Assembly: GCF_001680005.1 (NCBI RefSeq)
Contig: NC_033557.1
Location: 248,001-312,000 of the forward strand
DNA from: Plasmodium coatneyi
Taxonomy: Eukaryota; Apicomplexa; Aconoidasida; Haemosporida; Plasmodiidae
Length of the DNA stretch: 64,000 bases
Reading direction: 5' to 3'
Each line of letters opens with the position of its first letter. Position 1 is the first letter of the stretch. Shown in pieces: positions 32,334 to 42,351 of the stretch. Below the pieces are notes generated by a model. It did no database searches. It worked only from the letters and a program-made list of their open reading frames with translations, and was not told the DNA's origin. Made by a program: the position numbers and the translations under genes.

Positions 32334-34106
32334 AAGTGGGGATGGCTTGGTACAGAAGGTGCATACGAAGAAGAGATATTCCCACACGTATGATCAGCTT
32401 CTACCCATTTGGCGAGCATCTTTATGCAGGGGGAGTGTAAGAAGAGGTGCACAGAAGAGCGAGAAGGAACGGACAGAAAAAAAAAATAACCATTTCATAT
32501 GTACACTTTTCCAACGCGCGTGCTAGCCTAACTAAACGAGTTTTAAAAATATATTAACGTGTTTCTAGCGCGTTGACAGGGTAGCACCTCCCCAGGATTA
32601 AAACCATATGATCACTTCATTTCCATCCCCCCTATCGCACTTACAATGGGAGGTGCACTTTTTGTATCGCTGAGTCAAACTGTGACTGTCTAACATTCAA
32701 TGAGAAGAATCCACTTTTAAAAAATGTTTATTTTTTTGTGTATTACCCTAGTTTGTCTTTTTGCGCCCCTCCGTAGCGTTGTGCGGCGTGAGGTGGCGAA
32801 ACGTGGAATTTTTTTTTTCTCTTTTTTTTTTTTTTGTTTCATTTCGTATGACCCCTTCTTCACACAAGTTTCTTGCCAATGGGGGAGACCACCTTTTAAG
32901 GGAAGCACACTTTTATGCGTCCATTTACGACGCGCTCCTTTAACGAATGCACTGCTTCGTTGAGTTTTTCATGTCGCTTTTTCAACTTAAACACTGCTTT
33001 GTCAATAAATTTGTTTCCTCTCCGATGGTATGTGTAAACTTTGCAAACTGCGAACACAACGGGGTAACCACGCAGGGGAGGCGTTACAATGCTACCCCAG
33101 CTGTAGCTCCCCGATGGACGTTTCTCCCAACAGATGAATGAACCTTTTCGATGGCGCCGGAATGCTTTATCTTGTTCTGCTCTGCATCCCCCCGCTTCGA
33201 CCTCGCCTTTTTCAAATTTCACAAACTCGTATTTTGTCGACTCAAAGGAAGAAGGCATATAACAAGCTTCCGCCGAAAACGGCCCCGTTTTCCCGTTACG
33301 GTGTTCCTCGATCTCGGCAAGCCACTAAATAGGAACACATGCATAGTAACACAAAGGCGCAAAAAAAAAAAAAAAAAAAAAAAAATTGCAACATTTTGTA
33401 CATATCATTTTGAGCAAATTTTTCGCATCAGGGTACACTTGTTACACTTCGCGGGTTTCAAATTAGTTCGAGGGCGCGAACTCACCATTTTGTTGTAAGG
33501 CCGGTTATCCACTTTAACCAGTTTTCTCCTCTCATTTTGGGGAAAGTTAAAGAACACTTGGCCTATTTCACGTGTCGAGCTAAAGGGGAACCACACATAC
33601 ACATATATATTGGTACTGCCCTTCGCCAGGGACACACCTGCACATGTATACTTTACACAATTTTGAGACCTACTTGAAACCCCGCTTACGTGTTAATCCG
33701 GCTGCACCTTTTTTTTTTTCCCCCAGTATAACAAAAATGAGGGGTTGTTAGAAGAGGCGTGCTTGTACGATTTGACCTCGGGGAGATCGCTGCAAGTAGG
33801 TTGTCGGGAAGGCTAAATGTGCAGGGGCTACTGTACGTGTGTGCAGTTGCGTGTTATCGCGCTGCGGCGTTTCACACACGGAGGCGCTTTCCCACTGCCC
33901 CCACATAATCGCCCACGCCCAGCACAATGACAAGAGCGGCAGCGCCCCAGTAGATCGAACCGCACATGAGCAAAGAAGTTCGTCTGAGCGTTCAGGTGTA
34001 TGCACACATCTACCTTACCTACACAGACACACAACACGTACGTAAGCACCTACGCACGGGCGTACACGTGTGAGCGTGCATGTTGTATGAGCGCGCCCGG
34101 GGAAAA
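32334..34106. other. Intergenic region between NFS and the next plus-strand gene
   Basis: This 1.8 kb spacer holds a 25-A run at 33361-33385, T-runs near 32811-32836 and one better-than-average minus-strand frame (see the entry at 32896). Otherwise I see only promoter and 3' flank sequence. Confidence 0.5.
32896..33258 (-). CDS. Possible small gene, 120 aa frame, unrecognised
   Basis: This is a doubtful call. The frame begins MPSSFESTKYEFVKFEKG and ends in a lysine-rich amphipathic helix (NKFIDKAVFKLKKRHEKLN). Base composition is less A/T-skewed and less homopolymeric than the surrounding spacer. An internal GT...TTCGCAG pattern could mean an intron removes the middle part. It would be divergent from the gene at 34107, sharing an upstream region of about 850 bases. 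No known domain is seen and it may be a chance frame. Confidence 0.28.
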   Translation of the reverse strand: MPSSFESTKYEFVKFEKGEVEAGGCRAEQDKAFRRHRKGSFICWEKRPSGSYSWGSIVTPPLRGYPVVFAVCKVYTYHRRGNKFIDKAVFKLKKRHEKLNEAVHSLKERVVNGRIKVCFP

Positions 34107-36872
34107 ATGAAAAAGGCATTTCTCCTCCTTGTGCTCCTGTCGACAATAAATTTCAGACGCTACACAAATTACAACGTTAGAGTGAAGCTGAAAAACTTCT
34201 CCAACAAAATTTACATGTCCAGTAGAGTGCAGTTAAAATCGACAAAATTGCAACACAGAAAGAGACCCAAAAAGAGGAAAAAATCAGAAATTTATCGAAC
34301 GCCTGTTTTGTATCACCCGAATCAGAAGGACTACTTTAACCTCCAGAGCGAGTACACCTGCTTGCCCGATGAGCAAGTGCTGGAGCTGCTCTCGAAGGAT
34401 AAACTGAACTTGCTCATCGGGGCAATTAGAAGGAAGGACAACCAGGAGATCGACAAAATTTTGTACAAGGATGTGAATAATATATATTTGGATAGCAGGT
34501 ACGTCTACTACGATGAGGAACATGACAATGATGAGAACGAGGATGACGATGCAAATAACGATGGTGAAGACCACACCATGAAGGCCAACAACGGAAAGAG
34601 GGATGACCTCTTCAAAGCTGGTTCAACTGATAAGAAAAAATGTGCCCCAAGAAAGGACGATGACGACCATGATAAAGATTCAGAAGAAAAAAAATTTGTT
34701 GACTTAAACAATATTTATTTTTATTTCAAAAAAGTGAACATCACAAACATAAATAAGGACAACATAAATGACGACATATATAGGGAGCTAGTGGAGTTAA
34801 AAAAAATGTCCCTCGAAAAAGGAGACCAAATAGGCATCAACATGTACCGATATTTCCTAAACATAATTACAAATGTCGACAGAATGAAATACATCGATGA
34901 TTTTTATTTGGTAAATTATATAAATAATATTTGGATAACAAAAAATGTGCACAAATATTTTTATTTTTTAAATTCACTTTTTGACAGAATGAAAAAAATT
35001 ACCTACAAATTGCTTCAGCTGAATTATAAAGTTGATAAAATTGGACATGAGGAGGAACTCAACAAAATGAAGTACTTTGAGCGACATGAACTCTTCAGTA
35101 AGGTTATTAAAAAAACCAAGTTCGTTCCCAACTATGTGCGTAAACACAGCTATGCGTACTCCACCGATATCATGAATCTTTACCAGTATGACATAAACAC
35201 CAATTCGTATGTCAACAGGTTTGAGAGCACCTATAGGGAGGTTTGCGTCAATGACTTTATTGACAACTCCAGGAGGAAAAAGTTAAACATTTGCTACGAC
35301 GCAACGCGGTTCGACCCCTTTTACAGCTACGCCAGGGGGTATGGCAGGGACAACGAGATGAAGAAGATCATGGGACTCACCTACGGGGTGACCCACATTC
35401 CTGGCAGCACTACAGGAGATGTTACTGACGTTGTTACTGGCGGCGTTACTGACGGCGTTACTGGCTGCCTTCCTGACAGTGCTACCCCCCGCAGTGACGA
35501 CGAAAGCAGCACTGCCAAGCCGAAGAAAGCGAAGAGGAGCCACGCCAAAAAGGACATCAGCCAGGCAGTGCTGGAAAAAGACACCCCTGGAGAGGAAAAC
35601 GTGAAACACCATACCGATGAACAAACACCCAATGAAGGAGTTAAAGAAGCCTCACAGAATCACAACAGGGGCGACGCATTACTTGAAAGGATAAAGAAGG
35701 ACCCCAATTTAAAGTACGAATTTTTGGAAAAGATAAGCGAAAAAATGTGCAGCGAATTCGTAAACATGGGCGTCCTGGATAGCGAAAGCAAAAAAGTCGA
35801 TCTTAACAAAATCGAAGACATAAAAAATGATCAGGACAACATTTTGTACAAAAAGGTGTACGCCATGCGTGACTACTTCTACACCATCATGTATGATAAT
35901 TATAAACCGAATCTGGATATCTACGAATTGGAAACCTTCATAGATGCAGAGTATAGAACCTACTCGTACAAGAAAGACCTCAATGTGCTTTTCAGAAATT
36001 GGGTTCTGAATGAGAACAAGGAATTACCAACTGTGCACTTTTCGAAGAAGGATGTGGAACTGGCTAAGTTAAGATACTTGTCCAAGAGGAAAAGAAAAGT
36101 GCTGGAGTTTAATCAGCAATTTTTTGAGCGCCACGGGGAGGGTAAGAAGAGGTACTTCCCCGTCGAGGAGCACTTAACGTCGGAAGTGGGTGCAACTGGT
36201 GGGTCTGAAGAAGGGGCATCTTCGGGCAAGCCTCTAACCGAACAGTTGGGAGGTGAGTCAGGCAAAGCGGCAAACGCTACGGATAACGGTCCCAGTAACG
36301 ATCCTGGTATCGGTCCAGATGACCCCCCACCGACCCCGCCAGACAACCGAAACGACGCAGGCCAGAATAAAACCACGAACAAATCAGTGAGCTGCCTCAT
36401 AAAGTGGAACGTACGCAGCGAAAACGACACGAGGAAAATAAACAACGACCAGGATGAAGCAGACTTAAGTGACGAAGACGACAATGATGAAAATGACGAC
36501 AGTCATGACCAGGACGAAGCATTCGACTTTGACAAATACAATTTAAAAACCAACGACTTGGAGACCTACGGATTTTGTGACGACAATTTAAACGATAACG
36601 ATAGCGACAACGGAGAACCCTCCTTCGGAGACATGAATTTTGCTAAGCTGGTCATTTATGATGACAACTACGACCAGGGAGAGTTCGTCGAAACGCTCAC
36701 CAGTTTGATAAGCACCTGTGATTATAAGAGGGCGTACTCCATTTACAACACGTTGAAGACCAAAGGGAAGGTCGATACATTGTACTTCAAAAGTTACGAC
36801 AATGCGGAAAATGTCGCCTTCCTGATGCGCCAGTCGAAGCAAAGGATTGTTGCCGACGTGGAGTTTCTTTAG
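34107..36872 (+). CDS. Secretory or apicoplast-leader protein of unknown function, 921 aa
   Basis: I do not recognise the family. The frame opens at 34080, but the second ATG (34107, context GGAAAAATG) starts a classic signal peptide MKKAFLLLVLLSTINF, so I use it. A strongly basic, Asn/Lys-rich segment follows (residues about 17-75, ending RKRPKKRKKSEIY). That makes a bipartite signal plus transit layout typical of apicoplast proteins. The body has helical blocks separated by acidic Asp/Asn/Glu-rich linkers (about residues 140-160 and 775-850) and a Thr/Val/Gly-rich patch near 435-460. No membrane segment follows the signal peptide. The ending LVIYDDNYDQGEFVETLTSL is probably a folded C-terminal helical domain. 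Export or parasitophorous localisation cannot be excluded. Confidence 0.85.
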   Translation: MKKAFLLLVLLSTINFRRYTNYNVRVKLKNFSNKIYMSSRVQLKSTKLQHRKRPKKRKKSEIYRTPVLYHPNQKDYFNLQSEYTCLPDEQVLELLSKDKLNLLIGAIRRKDNQEIDKILYKDVNNIYLDSRYVYYDEEHDNDENEDDDANNDGEDHTMKANNGKRDDLFKAGSTDKKKCAPRKDDDDHDKDSEEKKFVDLNNIYFYFKKVNITNINKDNINDDIYRELVELKKMSLEKGDQIGINMYRYFLNIITNVDRMKYIDDFYLVNYINNIWITKNVHKYFYFLNSLFDRMKKITYKLLQLNYKVDKIGHEEELNKMKYFERHELFSKVIKKTKFVPNYVRKHSYAYSTDIMNLYQYDINTNSYVNRFESTYREVCVNDFIDNSRRKKLNICYDATRFDPFYSYARGYGRDNEMKKIMGLTYGVTHIPGSTTGDVTDVVTGGVTDGVTGCLPDSATPRSDDESSTAKPKKAKRSHAKKDISQAVLEKDTPGEENVKHHTDEQTPNEGVKEASQNHNRGDALLERIKKDPNLKYEFLEKISEKMCSEFVNMGVLDSESKKVDLNKIEDIKNDQDNILYKKVYAMRDYFYTIMYDNYKPNLDIYELETFIDAEYRTYSYKKDLNVLFRNWVLNENKELPTVHFSKKDVELAKLRYLSKRKRKVLEFNQQFFERHGEGKKRYFPVEEHLTSEVGATGGSEEGASSGKPLTEQLGGESGKAANATDNGPSNDPGIGPDDPPPTPPDNRNDAGQNKTTNKSVSCLIKWNVRSENDTRKINNDQDEADLSDEDDNDENDDSHDQDEAFDFDKYNLKTNDLETYGFCDDNLNDNDSDNGEPSFGDMNFAKLVIYDDNYDQGEFVETLTSLISTCDYKRAYSIYNTLKTKGKVDTLYFKSYDNAENVAFLMRQSKQRIVADVEFL

Positions 36873-37798
36873 CGGTTCGGCGATATCGTTGCGGGGGGCA
36901 GAGTAACCCAGCAGGAAAGCTCATCCGGCTAATTCATCGGTCTATCTCATTGGACTATATATTGCGGCCACCCCAACCGTGGACGTCTTCCAAAAAATTT
37001 GCAGTCAAAAATATTCCCCGAGGGTTATCAGATTGGCCCGCTTTTTTTTTTTTTACGTATTTTGAGAAAACAAAACGATGAAGTTTTCCAGCGGGACACA
37101 TACTAAATGTGTTCCTCGCATGGGGTTATTTTTATCACAATTCGGGTAACGGGTTTTTCCCCCCTATATGTTTCACCTTTTGCCCATTTAATTTTTTTTT
37201 TTTTTTTTTTTTGTAAAACGTGCAACCTTTTGAAACTCCCCCGTTTTAAATGGCCTCTTACCGCCTTTCCCCGCGTGCAACTATACCACGTGAAATACAT
37301 TTTCCTCCCAAAAGGAAACCATCCCCCTGTGCACAATTCCATGCCCTAACAAATAGCTCCATCCCGTTCAAGAAAAAAAGGTGAATACATGAGCGGTGGA
37401 ATAAAATACGCACCTCATGCTGGTTATCACCCTACTGCTAATCCTCCTTATTGGTGAAAAATAAACACGCGTGGGGAAAATTTCCTCCGTGCAAGTGATC
37501 ATTAGGTGTCGATTTAGCGAGTCCCGCCCGCTTCACAGTTGTAATGAAAGTGGAATAAAAAAGGAACTCACATTTAACAAGGAGCGTTTCAATTTAACCG
37601 AACTGAGTAAAACGAACGACAAAACGGTGAAATATTTTTTCCTTAACATTTGGCGAAACGTTTTAAGAAAGAGAAGTGACCCAAACGGAAACGTACTCCC
37701 TGCTTTGCTACATGAGGTGTAGTGTTCTTGGCTAGGGGGTACACCTTTGAAAAGGCGACCCCCCCCGTTTGACCGTTTGACCGTTTGACCGTTTCACC
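36873..37798. other. Intergenic region upstream of VPS53
   Basis: A tandem spacer of 0.9 kb with T-runs near 37041-37053 and 37192-37212. It ends in the 8-base tandem repeat that touches the VPS53 start codon. No gene was seen. Confidence 0.5.
37767..37798 (+). repeat. Four tandem octamers (GTTTGACC) touching the VPS53 start codon
   Basis: Three exact GTTTGACC copies and a fourth, GTTTCACC, run directly into the ATG at 37799, after a C-run. The repeat must lie in the leader of the mRNA if this ATG is used. Confidence 0.95.
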
Positions 37799-40348
37799 AT
37801 GGGGGGAGTGGACGCCTTCGTGCAGGAGTACATAAACAGCAACATCGCCAAGATTGAAGACGTGGAAATCCACGTGGAAAAAATGAACCGAGAAATAATG
37901 GAGCTCGATAAAACCATCAGCGAAAAAGTGGAGAACCACATCCTCAGCCAAAATGAGTATGACCAAAAATTAAGACACATAAAAGAAAAAATGAAAATAA
38001 TTAATAGGCAAATGGAACAAGTGGATAAAAAAACAGAAGAAAGTGAAGAAATCCTGGTAAAGCTATGTAAAGATATAAAAAAATTAGACATAGGAAAAAA
38101 AAACGTAACAGAAACGATTATTATAATGAAAAGAATTGTTATGGTTATCACTGCTATAAGTGGCTTAAAAAAAAAGGCCCTTAAAAGGGAGTACAGTGGA
38201 TGTATTCCCCTTATCTCCGTTATCAAAGAAATGCTCATACACATTTCCGACTTGAGGACAAACGAAAAATTAAAAACACTATACAAGGATGCCAATATCC
38301 TTTTTGATGACGTAAAGCATCAGATAAGGGAAGACATCGATTTGGTGTACGACCCCGATGTGCACATAGAGAAGAACCTCATCATCGTGAATGAGGAAAA
38401 CCACCCCGAAGGAGAAAAAATGTCCATCAATCTGTTCGATGCATGCAATTGTTTATATCACTTGGATGAAAAATTCGTTTCCAATGTAGTTAAAAAGTTT
38501 TCCAACTTTTTTCTCGAAAAATACATTATCATTTTTGAGAATCAAGCAAATAACTTGGAAGGGATCGATAGACGCATGGCATGGTTGAAGCGTGCACTAA
38601 ATACGTATGAACATGTCTATGCTCATATTTTCCCTCCTGTTTATAATATGCCTTACCATATTGTCTGCAAATTCTGCTCCATCACCAAAAAACACATTGT
38701 TAAAATTATGTCTTCCTCTATCGACCAGATGAACCCCGTTTCGCTGATCCAGACTGTCATTAAGGTGATTAATTTTGAAAATTTCTTATCCAAAAGTGTG
38801 ACCTATTTTACTGAAAAGAGGATCACCTCGCATGACGCGTACTCTTCTTTGGACTTTCCCTTCCCAGAGTTGATAATGCAGAGGGACGATCCTTCCCACG
38901 AGGAAGAAGATCGCAGAAAAGATCAAATGGACAACACCAAAGAGGAGGGGGATCCCTTCTTTAGCACTGCCCATGATGATACTAATTCCCATTCACCGCA
39001 AAACTTCAAGGGAGTCATGTCATGCGCGTTCGACAGCTACCTGTGCAGCTGGCTAAAATATGAAGAGAAAAAAATTCTCCAAAAATTTGAAAACATAATA
39101 AACGAAGAAAATAAAGAGGACCTCCTCGACGGAGATGGGCATAGTGAATGCAAATTGTCCTCCTCAGAAAGGGACCCCCTCCTTGATGTTAACAAAATTT
39201 TAAAAAAAAAGGAAAACAACACCCCCAAAATGGACCCCGAAATGGTGGAAGAAAAACACACCGTGTACAAATCAGCGTACAAAATGTTCTACCTCTACAA
39301 AAGCTACATAAACATGATTCTTCAATTTAGCGACTGCCAAACGTTGTACGATTTTGTGACTTTCTTTAAAACCCTGTTATTAAAATATAGTGAAGAGTTA
39401 AACAAAAGAATTGTAAAAGAAGTGAAGGAGGAAAACAAAAAACAGCACTTCAAATTACTGTCCATCATAATCAATACAAGTTATTACGTAGAGCAAACAA
39501 TGAATGAAGCGTTCGAAAATCTTGTCAAAGTTATTGACCCAATTTATAAGGACAAAATTTGCTTCAAAGAAGAGGAACAACAATTTTTACAAATAAAAAC
39601 AAAATGTATAAAGGGAATTATCGTCTTTGTAGAGAAGAAAATAAATTCCATCATTTCGAATAAAGAAATTGCAAACCTATTTGACCCACATGATGTCCAG
39701 GAGAAGACTCCTTACATAACTAATATGGATCTATTTCTGCGTGAATATTTTTCCTTTTTTAAAAAAATTTTTAATGAGACCTACTTGATTTATTTACTCG
39801 AAAAAACGACCACACTGATCATTCAGCAGTTTTATCATACCATTTTTTCGTTTCAGTTCATGACAAATGTGACTGCCCAGCAGCTACTTCTGGACTGCCA
39901 CGAGATGGAAAAAATTTTGTTCCAAACGGCCGCTCTGTTGAATGCGAAAAAGGGGGAACAGCACACCCACGCTGCGCCACACGGAACAGACACACAGACG
40001 CAGGCATTCGCATTAGCATCCGCAGCGTCAGACGACGAATGCATCATTCCTCAGACATACTTCAATTACGTAAAAAACCAAACGAAAAAAATAGAATTTC
40101 TAATAAAAATATTTATCTCTAACATTTACGATATGAATTCCTTCAACATGCTGCTCACCGAAAATAACAACATTTGCACCATCGAGGAGATTGAGAAGAT
40201 CCTGTCCCTGAAGGAGGACGGCACGGGGGCGAAGGCCCCCCCGAGAGAACCCAGCCAAAACAAGAACTATGTGCACGACATTAAGGAGCGAGGCATAAAA
40301 GCCGCAGAGGAGGTCAAGTTCTTCTTCAACAAGATTACGAGTATGTAG
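37799..40348 (+). CDS. VPS53: VPS53-like subunit of the GARP tethering complex, 849 aa
   Basis: The N-terminal 170 residues match the Vps53 N-terminal coiled-coil domain: an opening DAFVQEYINSNIAKIEDVE, then KLCKDIKKLDIGKKNVTETI and an ALKREYSGCIPLI-like block (VITAISGLKKKALKREYSG). In other eukaryotes VPS53 works with VPS51, VPS52 and VPS54 to tether endosome-derived vesicles at the trans-Golgi. The protein is helical throughout, without membrane segments, and its length fits the family (about 830). A hydrophilic insert at about residues 365-400 and an Ala/Thr/His-rich linker near 720-745 are Plasmodium additions. It is one exon, convergent with TIM50. The start is the first ATG, directly after the octamer repeats. 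Confidence 0.85.
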   Translation: MGGVDAFVQEYINSNIAKIEDVEIHVEKMNREIMELDKTISEKVENHILSQNEYDQKLRHIKEKMKIINRQMEQVDKKTEESEEILVKLCKDIKKLDIGKKNVTETIIIMKRIVMVITAISGLKKKALKREYSGCIPLISVIKEMLIHISDLRTNEKLKTLYKDANILFDDVKHQIREDIDLVYDPDVHIEKNLIIVNEENHPEGEKMSINLFDACNCLYHLDEKFVSNVVKKFSNFFLEKYIIIFENQANNLEGIDRRMAWLKRALNTYEHVYAHIFPPVYNMPYHIVCKFCSITKKHIVKIMSSSIDQMNPVSLIQTVIKVINFENFLSKSVTYFTEKRITSHDAYSSLDFPFPELIMQRDDPSHEEEDRRKDQMDNTKEEGDPFFSTAHDDTNSHSPQNFKGVMSCAFDSYLCSWLKYEEKKILQKFENIINEENKEDLLDGDGHSECKLSSSERDPLLDVNKILKKKENNTPKMDPEMVEEKHTVYKSAYKMFYLYKSYINMILQFSDCQTLYDFVTFFKTLLLKYSEELNKRIVKEVKEENKKQHFKLLSIIINTSYYVEQTMNEAFENLVKVIDPIYKDKICFKEEEQQFLQIKTKCIKGIIVFVEKKINSIISNKEIANLFDPHDVQEKTPYITNMDLFLREYFSFFKKIFNETYLIYLLEKTTTLIIQQFYHTIFSFQFMTNVTAQQLLLDCHEMEKILFQTAALLNAKKGEQHTHAAPHGTDTQTQAFALASAASDDECIIPQTYFNYVKNQTKKIEFLIKIFISNIYDMNSFNMLLTENNNICTIEEIEKILSLKEDGTGAKAPPREPSQNKNYVHDIKERGIKAAEEVKFFFNKITSM

Positions 40349-40788
40349 GGGGTGGTGACACCGTTGAAGCATTTTTTGGGAAGTGTCTTCCCTTTTAGTC
40401 GCAAAATTCGGTAAGCCACATCGACGCTTGCGTTTCGCGCATTTTGCGTGCCCATTTGTTAATACTGGACCCAGTTCATTTCGCACTGGCTCTGTTTCGC
40501 CGGAACGGGGGACACCTCCTTGCGTGCAGCGCTGGTTAACATTTTTTCGTTTTTTTTTTTTTTTTCTAACCTCCATGGGTGGAAAATGAAAGTTTGAATT
40601 GGAGAGACAAATGGGAATTGGACACGTGTACGTTTTTTCATGGTGCACTTTCTTGGTTGGAGTAAAAAAAAGTCACACGTGGAGAGGGTAGAAATGCAAA
40701 TGATACAAAGGCGGATGGAAAAAAGTGAAAGAAGGGATGCATGCACGGCGAACTGCAGGGCTACGCGGCCAACGATTGCGCGGACCCC
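40349..40788. other. Convergent 3' intergenic region
   Basis: 440 bases lie between the VPS53 and TIM50 stops, with a T-run at about 40551-40565 and one TGCATGCA at 40738-40745. It probably holds both 3' untranslated regions. Confidence 0.5.
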
Positions 40789-42351
40789 TCACGAGTTGAA
40801 GGACATCCCGTTCGGCGTCCTCTTCCCGTCGACGTGGAAAATTTTCCCAAAGTTCCTTATCCTCTGGGATTTTTGCTCCGTGTCGCTTTTCAGTTGCATG
40901 TACCGCTTTCCAATGTTGTAGTCGCCCCCACCGTACTTTTTCAGAAATTGGGAAATGTCATAACTACTGATAGCGAATGACTTTAGCAAATCGATGAGGC
41001 ACAAAATTTCCTTATCGTTTACATCGCCATGAAATTCCTTTATGAGGATGCCATTCTCCGGTTGAAGCATAAAGGCATGAGCATCGTGGTCAATAATAAC
41101 AACTCGGTCAAGATTCCTACCCAGTCTCTTCAAATCTTTCACGTAATGTCCTCTCTTCCTGGAGCATTGATCTCTGTGTAAGCATCCAATTGCAGGTATG
41201 CCCCACTTGGAAATGACTTCCTGTGCAACTGGGAAATTATCTTCTGACCAAATAACAATTTCATAAAAGCTGGACAACTCTTTAAAGAACATATCTGCAT
41301 AGGGTCTCTTCAATACTCTCCATCCACTTTTCCTATCATACTCTAACTTAGCTATTACATAATTCAGGTCAATAACTAGCGTTGGTAAATTTTCTGGATA
41401 ATTCAAATCCTTGAAGTCGGGTAATAATGGCTCATTACTCAGTGGAAAATATTTATCAATCAACTCCTGTAATATATCGTTGTATTTATTTTCTAGCACT
41501 TCCGTTTTATTTTTTACTATTTTTAAAAATTCCTCCATGCTTATGTCATTTTCAATGCAGTACAAATATACCTGTCCAAATGGCATTAGCAGCAGACTCA
41601 GCAGGAGATACATCTTGATCATTTTTTCCCTTTGTTTTTTGTGCATATATATTTGCCTTAGAGACTGCTTTTCCTCATTTCCGTTTGGAGGAGCGTTTCC
41701 ACTTTCGCTAGAACCATTGGATGTGTTACCAGTGCGCGTCACTGTGGAGTGACTTCCACTTTCATGGTTTCCCCCATTTGGGGCTTCCCCTTCCATTCTG
41801 TTCACCTTCGCATTATCCCCTTTGGAATGCCCACCAGAAGTACCTTCTGAGGAGGTCCCAAAGAATCTCCTCGTGGAGTATCCCCTACTAACACCACTGT
41901 ACAGGTTGCCAACTCGGTTGGAAAAGCAACTCCTTTGAAATGGAATCAACCTCGTAACACTACTTGCTATGCTTACACATTTCTCTTCATTGTTGTGGCC
42001 AAACTTATCTTCTTCTCCTTCCTTACGCCACTTTTGATATTCTAAATGGGAGGACATCCGTCCCCTGGTTTCTTGAAACGGAAGGTCCTTCATCATACTT
42101 CCGTCCCAAATGGGTGGGAAAAACAAACCTGCACAAGTTAAATTGCTACTTGGACACAGCGACAGGTCTTTCCTATGACCCTTCACTTCTGTTAGTTTGC
42201 TCAGTTTGGCTACATTGGGGGTCCCTTTCCTTTTTTTATAACCTGTTTGAGCAACGCCTGCATTGTTTTCACAGAACATCCCCCTTACCAGATCATGGAT
42301 TAATTTCCTCTCATTCTTCCTCACATTTTTTAAACATAATGAGGCGATCAT
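40789..42351 (-). CDS. TIM50: TIM50-like mitochondrial import receptor, 520 aa
   Basis: The C-terminal half is an FCP1/TIM50-type HAD domain (about residues 315-460): LPTLVIDLNYVIAKLEY, GWRVLKRPYADMFFKEL, FYEIVIWSEDNFPVAQEV, HYVKDLKRLGRNLDRVVIID and MLQPENGI. The HAD catalytic DxD is replaced by DLN, as expected for TIM50, which is a receptor and not a phosphatase. A single membrane helix, MYLLLSLLLMPFGQVYLYCI near residue 245-265, precedes it, matching inner-membrane anchoring with the domain in the intermembrane space. The N-terminal 240 residues are basic and Ser/Gly-rich and probably include the presequence. It takes up proteins from TOM and passes them to TIM23. It is a single exon, divergent from DAD1. 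Confidence 0.93.
   Translation of the reverse strand: MIASLCLKNVRKNERKLIHDLVRGMFCENNAGVAQTGYKKRKGTPNVAKLSKLTEVKGHRKDLSLCPSSNLTCAGLFFPPIWDGSMMKDLPFQETRGRMSSHLEYQKWRKEGEEDKFGHNNEEKCVSIASSVTRLIPFQRSCFSNRVGNLYSGVSRGYSTRRFFGTSSEGTSGGHSKGDNAKVNRMEGEAPNGGNHESGSHSTVTRTGNTSNGSSESGNAPPNGNEEKQSLRQIYMHKKQREKMIKMYLLLSLLLMPFGQVYLYCIENDISMEEFLKIVKNKTEVLENKYNDILQELIDKYFPLSNEPLLPDFKDLNYPENLPTLVIDLNYVIAKLEYDRKSGWRVLKRPYADMFFKELSSFYEIVIWSEDNFPVAQEVISKWGIPAIGCLHRDQCSRKRGHYVKDLKRLGRNLDRVVIIDHDAHAFMLQPENGILIKEFHGDVNDKEILCLIDLLKSFAISSYDISQFLKKYGGGDYNIGKRYMQLKSDTEQKSQRIRNFGKIFHVDGKRTPNGMSFNS

Noticed and set aside
35283..36484. Minus-strand frames inside the gene at 34107
   Set aside because: Antisense shadows caused by codon-biased repeat-like sequence in the sense frame.
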